From assembly GCF_003990975.1 (NCBI RefSeq), contig NZ_RZJR01000002.1, positions 96,741 through 160,740 on the forward strand: 64,000 nucleotides of DNA. The letters run 5' to 3'. Source of the stretch: Cohnella sp. AR92. GTDB taxonomy: Bacteria > Bacillota > Bacilli > Paenibacillales > Paenibacillaceae. Shown in pieces: positions 16,531 through 25,500 of the stretch (position 1 is its first letter; each line of letters starts with the position of its first letter). A program made the translations under genes and the position numbers. The notes beneath the pieces were generated by a model. It was given only the letters and a program-made list of their open reading frames with translations, had not been told where the DNA came from and made no database searches.

Positions 16531-17150
16531 TTAGGATGAGTGGGTCAGTGACGAAGCCAGCGCATGTTGTTCCTTCAAATCACTTTCAGCAAAGTTTACA
16601 AAACATTTGGTCATTGTAAGGTCTGTATGACCTAAAGTGCGTTGTAGTGCTAAGGCGTTACCCCCGCCCTATAAGAAACCAAGAGCAAATGAGTGCCTAA
16701 GATCATAAGGTACGATCATTTTTCCGATTTTCTCAGTATACATTTCAATACGATCTCCCCATGTATGTCGTGTAAGGTCGCTCCCTTCATTCGTACTAAA
16801 TATCGGTGTTGCCTTCTTCCACTCCTTTGGTCTACTCGCAATGAGCTCACTAATAGCCTCTGCCGTTTGTGGACTTAAATTAAGCGTCCTAGAGACTCCT
16901 AGTTTTGGCGCTCTCCGCTCTCACATACATTTATTAGCTCTTGCATTAAAATCATCTGGAATCAACGAGAAGGCCTCTTTTGGGCGGATTCCTGTATCAA
17001 GCGAAAGTGTAAGATTAAAGCATAGACCCGTAACCCTGCATAAGTTGACTACCAAAAGCATAAGAAAAATGATTAAAGAACCAACTCACACGTCACTTGT
17101 AATCGTCCAAGGTTTGATTACTTATCCCCTGTGCCTACTTCCAGGAAAAA
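16531..17150 (-). pseudogene. Decayed tyrosine recombinase (phage-type integrase)
   Basis: Read on the minus strand in one frame from ~17029 to the TAA at 16531, the catalytic domain is recognisable: LDTGIRPKEAFSLIPDDFN, then IVPYDLRHSFALGFL, then NALALQRTLGHTDLTMTK. Two in-frame stops interrupt it: TGA at 16921-16923 and TAG at 16669-16671. The position of the catalytic tyrosine (usually K-R-Y-V) reads C-F-V, so the nucleophile is lost. The N-terminal part survives only in other frames (QTLDDYK, RVSWFFNHFS near 17060-17120). Its place next to a tRNA-Leu suggests an element once integrated here. Confidence 0.88.
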
Positions 17151-17322
17151 ACTGCTCTAATGTTTCTCCCCATATCGTGGGAATATACTCCCTGATCTTC
17201 TAAACTTTAGCTCTTGCTATCGTATTGAGTTATCTCGAATTGATAACCTTGACACCCTCTCTATCGCTGTGGGCAGGTACATCGTAGCGAAAGCAGCCGA
17301 AAAGTTATGAATACTATGTAAT

Positions 17323-17370
17323 GAAAAAAAGCCCTAATGCGGCGATTAACCACACAGGACTCCTTATGTA
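17323..17370 (-). terminator. Terminator of the tRNA-Leu gene
   Basis: On the minus strand AGTCCT pairs with AGGGCT (one G-U), followed by TTTTTTT. Confidence 0.65.
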
Positions 17371-17412
17371 ACTTGGGTAGATGCTAAACAATACAAAGTA
17401 CGTAAAAACTAA

Positions 17413-17501
17413 TGGTGCCGAGGACGGGGGTCGAACCCGTACGTAGGTCACCCTACGCAGGATTTTAAGTCCTGTGCGTCTGCCAATTCCGCCACCCCGG
17501 C
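17413..17501 (-). tRNA. tRNA-Leu, anticodon TAA
   Basis: 89 nt with encoded CCA. Acceptor arms GCCGGGG/CCTCGGC, D-loop GGCGGAATTGGCAGACGC, anticodon loop with TAA (GACTTAAAATCC), long class II variable arm, and T-loop GGTTCGACCC. A decayed integrase lies 260 bp downstream of its 3' end. Confidence 0.96.
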
Positions 17502-17655
17502 ATGTTGATGGTAAAGCTGGACCAAGCTTGGCTCGTTTGGTCAACGAGGTACATAATACCATGAAGTAGCATGCCCCGTCAAACAAAAATAGAGGTTGTC
17601 GCTTAGCCGCAGGGCGAAACCGGATTACGCCGGTCCTACTCCGCATATATCCCCC

Positions 17656-17685
17656 AAAAACAAAAAAAGCCTTGACTCATCAAGG
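17656..17685 (-). terminator. Terminator of the tRNA-fMet/tRNA-Ile2 unit
   Basis: CCTTGA/TCAAGG stem (17670-17685) followed on the minus strand by CTTTTTTTG. Confidence 0.85.
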
Positions 17686-17691
17686 TTCTGG

Positions 17692-17767
17692 TGGTGGGCC
17701 CTGAGGGACTCGAACCCCCGACCAATCGGTTATGAGCCGACAGCTCTAACCACTGAGCTAAGGGCCC
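17692..17767 (-). tRNA. tRNA with anticodon CAT, most likely tRNA-Ile2 (lysidine type)
   Basis: 76 nt with encoded CCA. Acceptor GGGCCCT/AGGGCCC, anticodon loop CTCATAA. The acceptor and D-arm (CCCTTAGCTCAGTGGTTAGAGC) closely resemble E. coli ileX rather than elongator tRNA-Met, so the C34 is probably converted to lysidine. An elongator-Met identity cannot be excluded by eye. Confidence 0.85.
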
Positions 17768-17794
17768 TCGTTCTTATGGGTCCTACGAGGAAGT

Positions 17795-17871
<77 letters not shown>

Positions 17872-17961
17872 TCGTTGTAACTGTCGTTCTTATGGCGACA
17901 AGAATTAATATACAACATTGCCAACCTATTCGTCAAGGTATTTTGGCAAATTTCCAACATT

Positions 17962-17996
17962 AAAAGAGCCGCACCTGCATGGGCGGCTCTTTTTTA
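17962..17996. terminator. Bidirectional terminator
   Basis: AGAGCCGC (17965-17972) / GCGGCTCT (17983-17990) with T runs on either side. Serves the minus-strand yycC-like gene. Confidence 0.85.
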
Positions 17997-18014
17997 TTCA
18001 ATGGTGAGTATACG

Positions 18015-18200
18015 TTATTCCTTCTCCCGTGCTCCATCCTCGTTCTTCTCCGCCTGCATGGCAGCCTGCTCCGCCTTCGCCATCTCCGCCAGCTTCTGCA
18101 TCAGGATATGCTGAGGCATATGCATCAGGTGCTCCAACGGCACGTTCAAGTGCTTCGCCAGCTTCACGGCCGTATCCGTGGACAACGGCATTCTTCTCAT
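18015..18200 (-). CDS. YycC-like small protein
   Basis: 61 residues: PLSTDTAVKLAKHLNVPLEH followed by LMHMPQHILMQKLAEM matches the short YycC family of Firmicutes (Bacillus YycC), whose function is unknown. The C-terminal tail is Ala/Glu/Lys-rich. Ribosome site AAGGAG 9 nt before ATG 18200. Confidence 0.8.
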   Translation of the reverse strand: MRRMPLSTDTAVKLAKHLNVPLEHLMHMPQHILMQKLAEMAKAEQAAMQAEKNEDGAREKE

Positions 18201-18336
18201 CCCGCATCGCTCCTTCTTTTAGAACGATACCACAGATGATGCCGCGCAGCCAAGAGCAATAAGGGCCAATGAACAAGCATGAACGCTGAGCGTTCCGTCG
18301 GTCTGCTAGTTGCCTCTATCGATGGCCTTCTATCGT

Positions 18337-18501
18337 TCAGGGGACGTAGCGGACCCCGTACTTGCCTTTGCGCGAACGGTAAACCTCGATCTCTCGCGGC
18401 ATGTCGATGCCGAACAGCCAGCCGTCATTCTCCATTCGGCGCACGAGACATCCAGCCTGGAACTTGCTGTCGTATAGCCTGGACCAATACACCCATCTCA
18501 T
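18337..18501 (-). CDS. Small hypothetical protein (54 aa)
   Basis: 55 codons from ATG 18501 with a GGAGGG ribosome site. The product (MRWVYWSRLYDSKFQAGCLV... ending GKYGVRYVP) is aromatic- and arginine-rich with a WLFGIDMPREIEVYR strand-like core. No family recognised. Confidence 0.6.
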   Translation of the reverse strand: MRWVYWSRLYDSKFQAGCLVRRMENDGWLFGIDMPREIEVYRSRKGKYGVRYVP

Positions 18502-18585
18502 CTCGTTCCCTCCCCGGATCGTCAGTTGCCTACGGTCTTAGCATATACGGCGGACGAATCGCTTACTCGCTTTTCCTGCACGAAT

Positions 18586-18616
18586 AGGAAAAACCGCCCG
18601 AGTCCGGGCGGTTCCT
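18586..18616 (-). terminator. Terminator of the transporter operon
   Basis: AACCGCCCG / CGGGCGGTT (18592-18613) followed on the minus strand by TTTTCC. It closes the six-gene operon running down from 27361. Confidence 0.85.
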
Positions 18617-18662
18617 CCTGCCATTCTTATTCGCTTCGTTCCGTCATTCCATTGGCTCCCGA

Positions 18663-20207
18663 TCAGCCGCCAACGGCCATGGAGCTCATAACTCCGTTAT
18701 TCCCATTGTTCATGGATGGATCCATATACGGAGTCATGTCGATTTCGCCCTTCGGATTTGCCTTGATCTTCTGCAGCAGCTCGTCGCCCTTCTTTTGCCA
18801 ATCCTCAAGGGCTTCCTTAACGGTCATGTCGCCGTTCAGCGCCTTACGGAATGCCTGATCGCTTAGGTTGTACATAAGATTCATGTTCGGCCGCTCCTTG
18901 TACAGCTTCTGCTCGGCTTCGTTGGACTCGTACGGGACCGGCTTCAGCTTGGTGAAGGCTTCCATATTGAACGTCGAGCCTTCTTTCGGCTTGATAAAGT
19001 CCTTTAGGGTACTCAGCTCATATTGGCTGCGAGCTTTGAACTTGGCGTTATCCTTGCCGTTCATGAACTTGATGAATTCCCAGGCGTCCTTCTCGTTCGG
19101 AGCCGTAGCATTGATTCCGACTAATTGGTTAAGGTACATATTAGCTCCAATGCCCGGCATCTGAGAAAGCTGAGGGTACGTCACGACATCCCAATCGATC
19201 GCCTTGTAGTCCTTCATTTTGCTCACGTTCTTATTGAAGGTACTCAGATCGTTCGTTAGATTGTAGTAGCCGATCGTCATCGCCACTCTTCCGGTGAAGA
19301 ATGGCCTCTGCTCATAAGGATTGTAACGATAAGAGCCGTCCGTCGGCTGCTCGACCTGGAAGTCCTCTTGCTTCGGAATGACGCCGTCTTTATACAGCTT
19401 AATCGGCTCGGACCAAGCTTGCTCCCACTGAGGCGTGTTTACTGTCATCTTCTCGCCTTGGATGTCGAACGTCCTTAATTGCAGCGGAGCAACGATATTC
19501 TGAACATCATAATAATTAAGTCCATTGTTCCAGTCGTTGAAAGTCAATCCGAAGATCTTTTCCTTCCCTTCTCCGGAGGCGACCTGGCGGGCAAGCGAGA
19601 ACACCTGCTCCCAAGTCATGTCATCTGTCGGCGGCGAGATTCCTTTATCGCTGAATATCTTCTTGTTGTAGAACAGGGCCGAAGAGGAGAAGGTCGGCGT
19701 AAGCCCATAGATCTGACCGTTGCCCCGTTCCCGAATGAAGTCGAGCACCGTCGGCAAGTATTGCTCCAGATCGATCTTGTCGTTCTTGATGAACGGATCC
19801 AGCGGCTTCAGCATGTTGTTATCGATGAGCTCTCCCATGTTGGACGTATCCAGCATGATGACATCCACCGGGTTCGAACCCGTCAAGAGCTTCTTGTAGA
19901 GCTCCATCGGTTCCGGCTGAGGATTGTTCTTGCGCTCCTCCTCCGTCGCGTATTGCATCTCGGAGTAGTCGTACGCATTCACGATCTCGATGTCGATATT
20001 GCTGTGGCCGAGCTCGAACATATCCGTATACTGCTGTCGGAAATAAGACTCTTGGTCGTCGCTCCCGTACAGCACGCCGATTCTCAGCGTGCGGCGATTG
20101 TTCGGGTCGTCGGAGTTATCCCCTCCGCTGCAGGCGGCTGCCAGCGGAACCAGCATAGCGGCGCTCAGCACGCCGGCGGTCATTCTTAGCTTCCTTGACT
20201 TCTCCAT
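18663..20207 (-). CDS. Extracellular solute-binding lipoprotein (family 1), last gene of operon
   Basis: 514 residues with lipobox PLAAAC (Cys26) and an overall fold of ABC sugar-type binding proteins (RTLRIGVLYGSDDQESYFRQ near the mature N-terminus; SALFYNKKIFSDKGISPP; NEKDAWEFIKFMNGKD). It is a clear paralogue of the preceding gene along its whole length. No importer permease of the MalF/MalG type accompanies it; its operon partners are FtsX/MacB-type parts. The role may therefore be ligand sensing or capture linked to an export complex. Substrate unknown. Confidence 0.88.
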   Translation of the reverse strand: MEKSRKLRMTAGVLSAAMLVPLAAACSGGDNSDDPNNRRTLRIGVLYGSDDQESYFRQQYTDMFELGHSNIDIEIVNAYDYSEMQYATEEERKNNPQPEPMELYKKLLTGSNPVDVIMLDTSNMGELIDNNMLKPLDPFIKNDKIDLEQYLPTVLDFIRERGNGQIYGLTPTFSSSALFYNKKIFSDKGISPPTDDMTWEQVFSLARQVASGEGKEKIFGLTFNDWNNGLNYYDVQNIVAPLQLRTFDIQGEKMTVNTPQWEQAWSEPIKLYKDGVIPKQEDFQVEQPTDGSYRYNPYEQRPFFTGRVAMTIGYYNLTNDLSTFNKNVSKMKDYKAIDWDVVTYPQLSQMPGIGANMYLNQLVGINATAPNEKDAWEFIKFMNGKDNAKFKARSQYELSTLKDFIKPKEGSTFNMEAFTKLKPVPYESNEAEQKLYKERPNMNLMYNLSDQAFRKALNGDMTVKEALEDWQKKGDELLQKIKANPKGEIDMTPYMDPSMNNGNNGVMSSMAVGG

Positions 20208-20229
20208 CCTTGACTTCTTCCCCCTCTAA

Positions 20230-21759
20230 TCAATCGAGCATAGGCTTCACGTCGATTCCTCCGCCGCCATATGCGCCGTCGTTCACTCCGTCGATTTGCC
20301 CCTTCGGATTCAGCTTGATTTTCTGCAGGAGATCGTTGCCCTTCGTCTCGAACTCGGCAAGCGCCTCCTTGACGGTCTTCTCGTTCTGTATGACCTTGTT
20401 GAACTCCGTGCGGGCGAGATCTTGAATCATATACAGATTCGGCCGCTCGTTGTACAGCTGTTGTTCCTCATAGCTGTTCTGGTTCGGGATCGGCTTCGTC
20501 GTCGTGAACGCGTCGATGTTGTAGGACATGCCGTCCTTCACCTTGATGAATTCCTTCAGGGCCGGCATCTCGTAGCTGCTGCGGGACTTCAGCTTGCCCC
20601 ACTCCTTGCCGTTCATGAACTTGACGAACTCCCAAGCGTCGTCCGGATTCGGAGCCTTGGCATTGATCGCGGACAGCGAGCTGAGGGAGGTATAGCCGCT
20701 GATTCCCGGGAATTCCGCGAAAGACGGCACCTGCACGACGTCCCAATCCAGCTGTTCCATGCCTTCGAACTTCTGATAGTTCTTGTTGTAGGTCGCGATG
20801 TCGTTGATCATGCCGTAGCTGCCGATAACCATCGCCACCTTGCCTCTGAAGAACGCTTGCTGCTGGTACGGGTTGTATCTCGTGTTGTTGTCCATTTGGC
20901 CCTGATCGACTTGAAGGTCCTCCGTCGTCGGCATGACATGGTCCTTGTACAGCTGGGTAATCGTCGTCCAAGCGTTCTCCCACTGAGGCGTGTTCACGGT
21001 CATCTTCTCGGCGTTGGTATCGTACATGCGCAGTTGCAGAGGCGCCGTGTAGGTCGTCAGCTCTCCATAAGGATCGCTGTAGCCCCACTGGTTGAACGTG
21101 AATCCGAAGGTCGCGTCCTTGCCTTCTCCGGACTTGAGCTGCCGGGCCAGGTTGAACACCTGGTCCCACGTCATGTCGGCCGTAGGCGGGCTTACGTTCA
21201 GCTTGCTGAACATTTTCTTGTTATAGAAGAGAGCGGAAGGAGAATAGGTCGGGGCGAGCGCGTACAGCTGTCCGTCGCCTTGACTCTTGATACCGTCGAT
21301 GACGGCCGGAACATAATCGTTCGGGTCTATCTTGCTCTCCTTCATCTTGGCGTCCAGAGGCATCAGAAGGTTATCCCGAACCAAGCTGCCGAGCACCCCG
21401 GAATCCATGATCATGACGTCGATCGGATTCGGTCCGGTCATGATCGCTTTCACCTTCTCGATCGGATCGACCGGCTTCGCGTTGGGATCCGGCTCGTCGA
21501 ACTGCGTCTCCGTATAATCGATCGCCGGAACGATCTCGATATCGATGTTCGGATGCGAGAATTCGAACATGTCGGTGAATTGCTGGCGGAAGTAGGATTC
21601 ATCCTGGGAGCTTCCGTACATCGTCCCGATCCGCAGCGTTCGGCGGTTGTCCGGATCGTTCTTGTTGTCGCTGCTGCAAGCCGCGAGCACGGGCACGAGC
21701 ATGGTCAGAGCCGCCCCCGCGGTCATCCATCTGCGTGCATTCGAAATCTTGATCGTCAT
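20230..21759 (-). CDS. Extracellular solute-binding lipoprotein (family 1), paralogue
   Basis: 509 residues from ATG 21759 (GGAGGGGG ribosome site; the frame is open further upstream but overlaps the ATPase). Lipobox PVLAAC (Cys28). Shares blocks with the next gene: RTLRIGTMYGSSQDESYFRQ, SALFYNKKMFSKLNVSPPTA, DDAWEFVKFMNGKEWGKLKS. The start overlaps the ATPase stop as ATGA (21756-21759), so translation of binding protein and ATPase is coupled. This tandem pair is probably a duplication followed by divergence. Confidence 0.88.
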   Translation of the reverse strand: MTIKISNARRWMTAGAALTMLVPVLAACSSDNKNDPDNRRTLRIGTMYGSSQDESYFRQQFTDMFEFSHPNIDIEIVPAIDYTETQFDEPDPNAKPVDPIEKVKAIMTGPNPIDVMIMDSGVLGSLVRDNLLMPLDAKMKESKIDPNDYVPAVIDGIKSQGDGQLYALAPTYSPSALFYNKKMFSKLNVSPPTADMTWDQVFNLARQLKSGEGKDATFGFTFNQWGYSDPYGELTTYTAPLQLRMYDTNAEKMTVNTPQWENAWTTITQLYKDHVMPTTEDLQVDQGQMDNNTRYNPYQQQAFFRGKVAMVIGSYGMINDIATYNKNYQKFEGMEQLDWDVVQVPSFAEFPGISGYTSLSSLSAINAKAPNPDDAWEFVKFMNGKEWGKLKSRSSYEMPALKEFIKVKDGMSYNIDAFTTTKPIPNQNSYEEQQLYNERPNLYMIQDLARTEFNKVIQNEKTVKEALAEFETKGNDLLQKIKLNPKGQIDGVNDGAYGGGGIDVKPMLD

Positions 21760-22646
21760 GCGGTTTCCCCCTCCAATGGTTTCGGCGCGCGAATCCATAT
21801 CTTCTCTCCATCGAATTCCATGCTTGCTTTGTCTTGAATGCCGAGGCTCTGCAGGTATTCCTTCGGAATCTGCAGCCGGCCGAAGCGGTCGACCACGACA
21901 TACGCTTCATGCACTTCGCCGAGCTTGCCTCCCGATTCATGAGGCACTTTGGCGTCATCCAGGTTCGGGTTCCGCTTGATGAACTCGGTGCTGGTGAGTC
22001 CGTCCCGGATGGCCACGACGCGGTCTACCTTGCCCGCAAGAGACAGATCATGCGTGACGATGACGATCGTCAGCCCGAGCTCGCGGTTGAACCGGCGGAA
22101 AATGTCCATGATGATGTCCGATGTGCGAGTGTCGACCGATCCCGTCGGTTCGTCGGCGAGCAGCATCTGCGGCTTGTTCGCGAGCGAGATCGCGATGGCG
22201 ACGCGCTGCTGTTCGCCGCCCGACAGCTGCGTCAGCTTGTTGTGCATGCGGTCCTTGAGGCCGACCCATTCCAGCAGCTGCTTGGCGTAAGCCCGGTCCG
22301 TCTTGCCGGAGAACATCATCGGCATCTCGACGTTCTCCAGAGCGGTCAGGAACGGCAGCAGATTGCGGGCGTTGTTCTGCCAGATGAAGCCGACCGTGTC
22401 GCGTTTGTACTTGACCAGGTCGTCTTCGGTCGCCTTGAGCAGGTCCCAAGGCCCGACCTTCACCTGCCCCGCGGAAGGGCGGTCCAAGCCGCCCAGAATG
22501 TTCAGCAGCGTCGACTTCCCGCTTCCGCTGTTGCCGATGATCGCCATCATCTCGCCCTGCTGGACCGATAGATTCAAACCTTGAAGGGCGACGACCTCCA
22601 GATCGTCCGTTTTGTAGATTTTGACAAGTCCTTCGCATAGGATCAT
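21756..22646 (-). CDS. ABC transporter ATPase with AbrB/SpoVT-like C-terminal domain
   Basis: 296 residues. Residues 1-~225 are a MacB/LolD-type ATPase: Walker A GNSGSGKST, Q-loop FIWQNNARNLLPF, signature LSGGEQQRVAIA, Walker B MLLADEPTG, and switch H in IVTHDLSLAG. After a linker (~225-245) come ~45 residues, VVVDRFGRLQIPKEYLQSLG then DKASMEFDGEKIWI, which match the swapped-hairpin AbrB/SpoVT pattern (D-x-x-G-R-x-x-I-P...L-G-I...E..G.KI.I). Such a fusion is unusual; it might dimerise or regulate the ATPase, or bind DNA. Coupled to the downstream binding protein. Confidence 0.9.
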   Translation of the reverse strand: MILCEGLVKIYKTDDLEVVALQGLNLSVQQGEMMAIIGNSGSGKSTLLNILGGLDRPSAGQVKVGPWDLLKATEDDLVKYKRDTVGFIWQNNARNLLPFLTALENVEMPMMFSGKTDRAYAKQLLEWVGLKDRMHNKLTQLSGGEQQRVAIAISLANKPQMLLADEPTGSVDTRTSDIIMDIFRRFNRELGLTIVIVTHDLSLAGKVDRVVAIRDGLTSTEFIKRNPNLDDAKVPHESGGKLGEVHEAYVVVDRFGRLQIPKEYLQSLGIQDKASMEFDGEKIWIRAPKPLEGETA

Positions 22647-22650
22647 GGGG

Positions 22651-25497
22651 TTAACGCTCCTCTCCGAGCTTGACGGCCTGATGGACCTTGAGGCGTCTGA
22701 TGTGCGCGACCAGCATCGCGACTCCGATCGCCATCATGACGCCGACGACCACGTACAGCCGATTCGTATCGACGTTGTCGAAGACGACGCGGAACGGCGG
22801 AATCTGGCCGGTCGCGTTGTCGGTCGTCTGCAGGAACGGCAGGAACAGCAGGCTGGTCAGCTTGCCGATTCCGATCCCGAGGCCGATGGACAATCCGGCG
22901 GTGAAGAGCTGCTCGAGAAGCAGCATGCCGGTCAATTGCCTGCGCGACAATCCCATCGCTCTCAGGATACCGATCTGCACGATCCGCCCCGAGAGGTTGA
23001 AGAACCAGAACAGGATATAGCCCGACAGCGAGACGATGATCGTCACGAGGAATCCAAGGCTCAGAATGCCGAACACGCCGCCTCTGGCCGGGTGCTTGCT
23101 CTGCGTGATGAGCTCGCTTCTCGCGTCGCTGATCGAGGCGATCTCGATGCCTTTGTCCTGCAGGATCGGGACAATCGGAGCGATCTTCGCGTCCGGGTCC
23201 ATCTTCAGCCATACGTCGTATGGAACCATCGGCGCTTCGTCGTAGATGTAATCCAGGTTAGCGATAAGGAACGGCGATTTATCCGGATATTGCGCCGGCC
23301 AATAAGGCAGCACCGCCGCGACGATGAAGCGGACCACCTGCTCCTGAACGACCGCCGCGATCTCGTCGCCCGGCTTCAGGTTGTACTTCTCCGCCAAATT
23401 GGAGGAGATCAGCGAGTATTCCGCGGACTTGCCCATTAACGCTAGATACTTGTAAGGATTGGCCGGATACAGATCGTCCCGGAACCAAGCGACTTGGGCG
23501 AAGTCGACGTTGTCGATGCCGACGATCGTCCCCTGCCCCGCCGTCCGGTCGTTGACCCGTAGGTCCACCTTCGTCTGCAGCACCCTCGCGGCATGCTCGA
23601 CGCCGGGCAGCGTCCGGAACACCTCGAACGGAGGCTCGTTATACAGAATCTTGGTCGGCCGCGGAGAGCTTCCTCCTTGACCGCCCTGTCCTCCTCCTTG
23701 CCCTCCCTGACCGGACTGCCCCGAGGAGCTGAGCTCCGCGTCGCCTTCCCATGACGTCGTGACGACAACGTCGGTCCCGTGTTTGTACAGGATTCTCTCT
23801 TCCGAGTTCAGGCCGATCGTCCGCGCCGCCGAGGCGTTGTAGACCCCGAGGCCCAGCGTCAGAATGAGCAGAATCATCAATGGATAATAAGAGCGGGACG
23901 AACGGGACAGCTGCGTCAAGGTCAAATAAAGCGGCACGGGCAGGATCTTGCGCCAGAGCATGTTGAACAGCTTAAGCAGCAGCGGGAACAGCCTTAAGAA
24001 GAACAGGCCCGCCGCAAAAATGCTAAGCGCCGGCACGAAGAAAAGGAACGGCTGCACGTTGAGCTGGTCCGTCGTCATCCCCGTCTTGAAGGAGACCATC
24101 TGGCGCTCGTTGAACAGGTACCAGCCGTATGCCGCTACGCCGAGCAGGGCGAGGTCGACGAACCAGCGCTGCCACTTCGGGGCACGGTCGCTTCTCGCCA
24201 TGCGGCGCTTGTGGTCGACGATCGTCGTCCGCGTATAGACGATGGCCGGAATGACGGCCGCCCCGATCGCGACCAGCACGGCCGCCGCTCCCGCGAGCAT
24301 GCTGTCGGTGCTGAAGCCGACCGGGATCGCCTTGCGATTGACGAATTCCAGGAATCCGCTCGCCGAGCCGATGCTCTTCGCCATGAACCAGCCGATGAAC
24401 GGCCCGGCGATCAGCGAGACGATTCCGAGAAGCACGCCTTCCAATAGGAAAATAAGAAGAATCTGCCGTTTGCCGGCACCCCGGCTTCGCATCACGGCGA
24501 TGTCGGAGCGCTGCTTATCCAGCGCTTGGCGGGCGTTCATCGTGATGAAGTAGAATACCATCGCGATCATCGGAGCCGCCAGCGTGAACAGCATGGTTTG
24601 CAGCTGAAGGCTGTCTCTTCGGAAGTCGCCCAGCATCTTCTCGAAGGAGATGTCCAGATGCGTTCCTTTGAGCTTCTGGTAGACCTCTATGTCGATACGG
24701 CCGAGCGTATTCTCGAGCGGAGAGAGCTGGCTGGTCTTGATCTCCCGGAGATCGTAAGCCGCATACCAGCTGGCCATCTGCAACGGGATTCCCTGCTTCG
24801 TTATCAGATCCTCCTGCATCGCCGGCTCGGCGATGAACAGGGTCGACATCAAACTCTCCAAGCCTTGGAACCAGTAGTTCCCCGAATCTTCCTTCGGCTT
24901 GAAGGAGCCGACGATCTCCACCCTCAGGGTGATGTTCAATCCCCCGTAGATCGGATAGAGCAGCACGTCGCCAACGTGAAGGTCGTTGCGATACATCGCC
25001 TCCTCCATCATGACCGCTTGCAGCGTCCCGTCGCCTTCGGCCCGGTCCGCATACCATGCGCCTCCGGACTGCTCGACTTGCTCCTGAAGGCCGCTGAACG
25101 AAGCGATCGTCATCTTCCGCGTCCGGCTGGCGTCCACGGCGTTCGGATCCTCCGGCTGCACCTCGGCGCTGCGGAGGGTGAGGCTCTTCTGCGTCGCTTC
25201 CCGCGGGAAGCCGATATCCTTCGGGATGTCCTCGCTGATGTACTTGTCGACGTTCTTGAACCCTTCGGGATCGGTCTTGCCGTCCGTCGATTGGTATAGA
25301 ATGCGCATGGCTCCGGCAGGGAGCCCCTCGCTGTTATCCTGGAGCGATTGAGCGACGACTCGTTTAAGCGCTCCGTCCGCGTACATGGGAATGCTTGTGG
25401 TGAACGCCACTGCCATCAACAGGCCGGCCAGCGTACTGAGGGTCAGCCAGCGCGTATTCCACATCTTGCGGAAGAGGAATCGGATAAGTGCCGTCAT
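22651..25497 (-). CDS. Large FtsX/MacB-type ABC permease (two FtsX modules)
   Basis: 948 residues. TM1 is near residue 20, followed by a large extracytoplasmic domain (~40-300). A first FtsX membrane module (AAPMIAMVFYFITMNARQAL; AVMRSRGAGKRQI) continues with further TM helices and a second extracytoplasmic domain with a Gly/Gln-rich insertion (SGQSGQGGQGGGQGGQGG). A C-terminal FtsX module follows (VQIGILRAMGLSRRQLTGM). So it is a fused double permease of about ten helices, like those in mechanotransmission or lipoprotein-release systems rather than importers. The gene is 4-5 bp from both neighbours in the operon. Confidence 0.9.
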   Translation of the reverse strand: MTALIRFLFRKMWNTRWLTLSTLAGLLMAVAFTTSIPMYADGALKRVVAQSLQDNSEGLPAGAMRILYQSTDGKTDPEGFKNVDKYISEDIPKDIGFPREATQKSLTLRSAEVQPEDPNAVDASRTRKMTIASFSGLQEQVEQSGGAWYADRAEGDGTLQAVMMEEAMYRNDLHVGDVLLYPIYGGLNITLRVEIVGSFKPKEDSGNYWFQGLESLMSTLFIAEPAMQEDLITKQGIPLQMASWYAAYDLREIKTSQLSPLENTLGRIDIEVYQKLKGTHLDISFEKMLGDFRRDSLQLQTMLFTLAAPMIAMVFYFITMNARQALDKQRSDIAVMRSRGAGKRQILLIFLLEGVLLGIVSLIAGPFIGWFMAKSIGSASGFLEFVNRKAIPVGFSTDSMLAGAAAVLVAIGAAVIPAIVYTRTTIVDHKRRMARSDRAPKWQRWFVDLALLGVAAYGWYLFNERQMVSFKTGMTTDQLNVQPFLFFVPALSIFAAGLFFLRLFPLLLKLFNMLWRKILPVPLYLTLTQLSRSSRSYYPLMILLILTLGLGVYNASAARTIGLNSEERILYKHGTDVVVTTSWEGDAELSSSGQSGQGGQGGGQGGQGGSSPRPTKILYNEPPFEVFRTLPGVEHAARVLQTKVDLRVNDRTAGQGTIVGIDNVDFAQVAWFRDDLYPANPYKYLALMGKSAEYSLISSNLAEKYNLKPGDEIAAVVQEQVVRFIVAAVLPYWPAQYPDKSPFLIANLDYIYDEAPMVPYDVWLKMDPDAKIAPIVPILQDKGIEIASISDARSELITQSKHPARGGVFGILSLGFLVTIIVSLSGYILFWFFNLSGRIVQIGILRAMGLSRRQLTGMLLLEQLFTAGLSIGLGIGIGKLTSLLFLPFLQTTDNATGQIPPFRVVFDNVDTNRLYVVVGVMMAIGVAMLVAHIRRLKVHQAVKLGEER

Positions 25498-25500
25498 TCG

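Noticed and set aside
17998..18276. 92-codon minus-strand frame over the YycC-like gene
   Set aside because: The overlapping 18015-18200 frame has the YycC-family sequence and an adequately placed ribosome site.
20296..21837. 513-codon plus-strand frame opposite the solute-binding gene
   Set aside because: Arg/Val/Leu-rich shadow frame without a start signal; the opposite strand encodes a clear lipoprotein.
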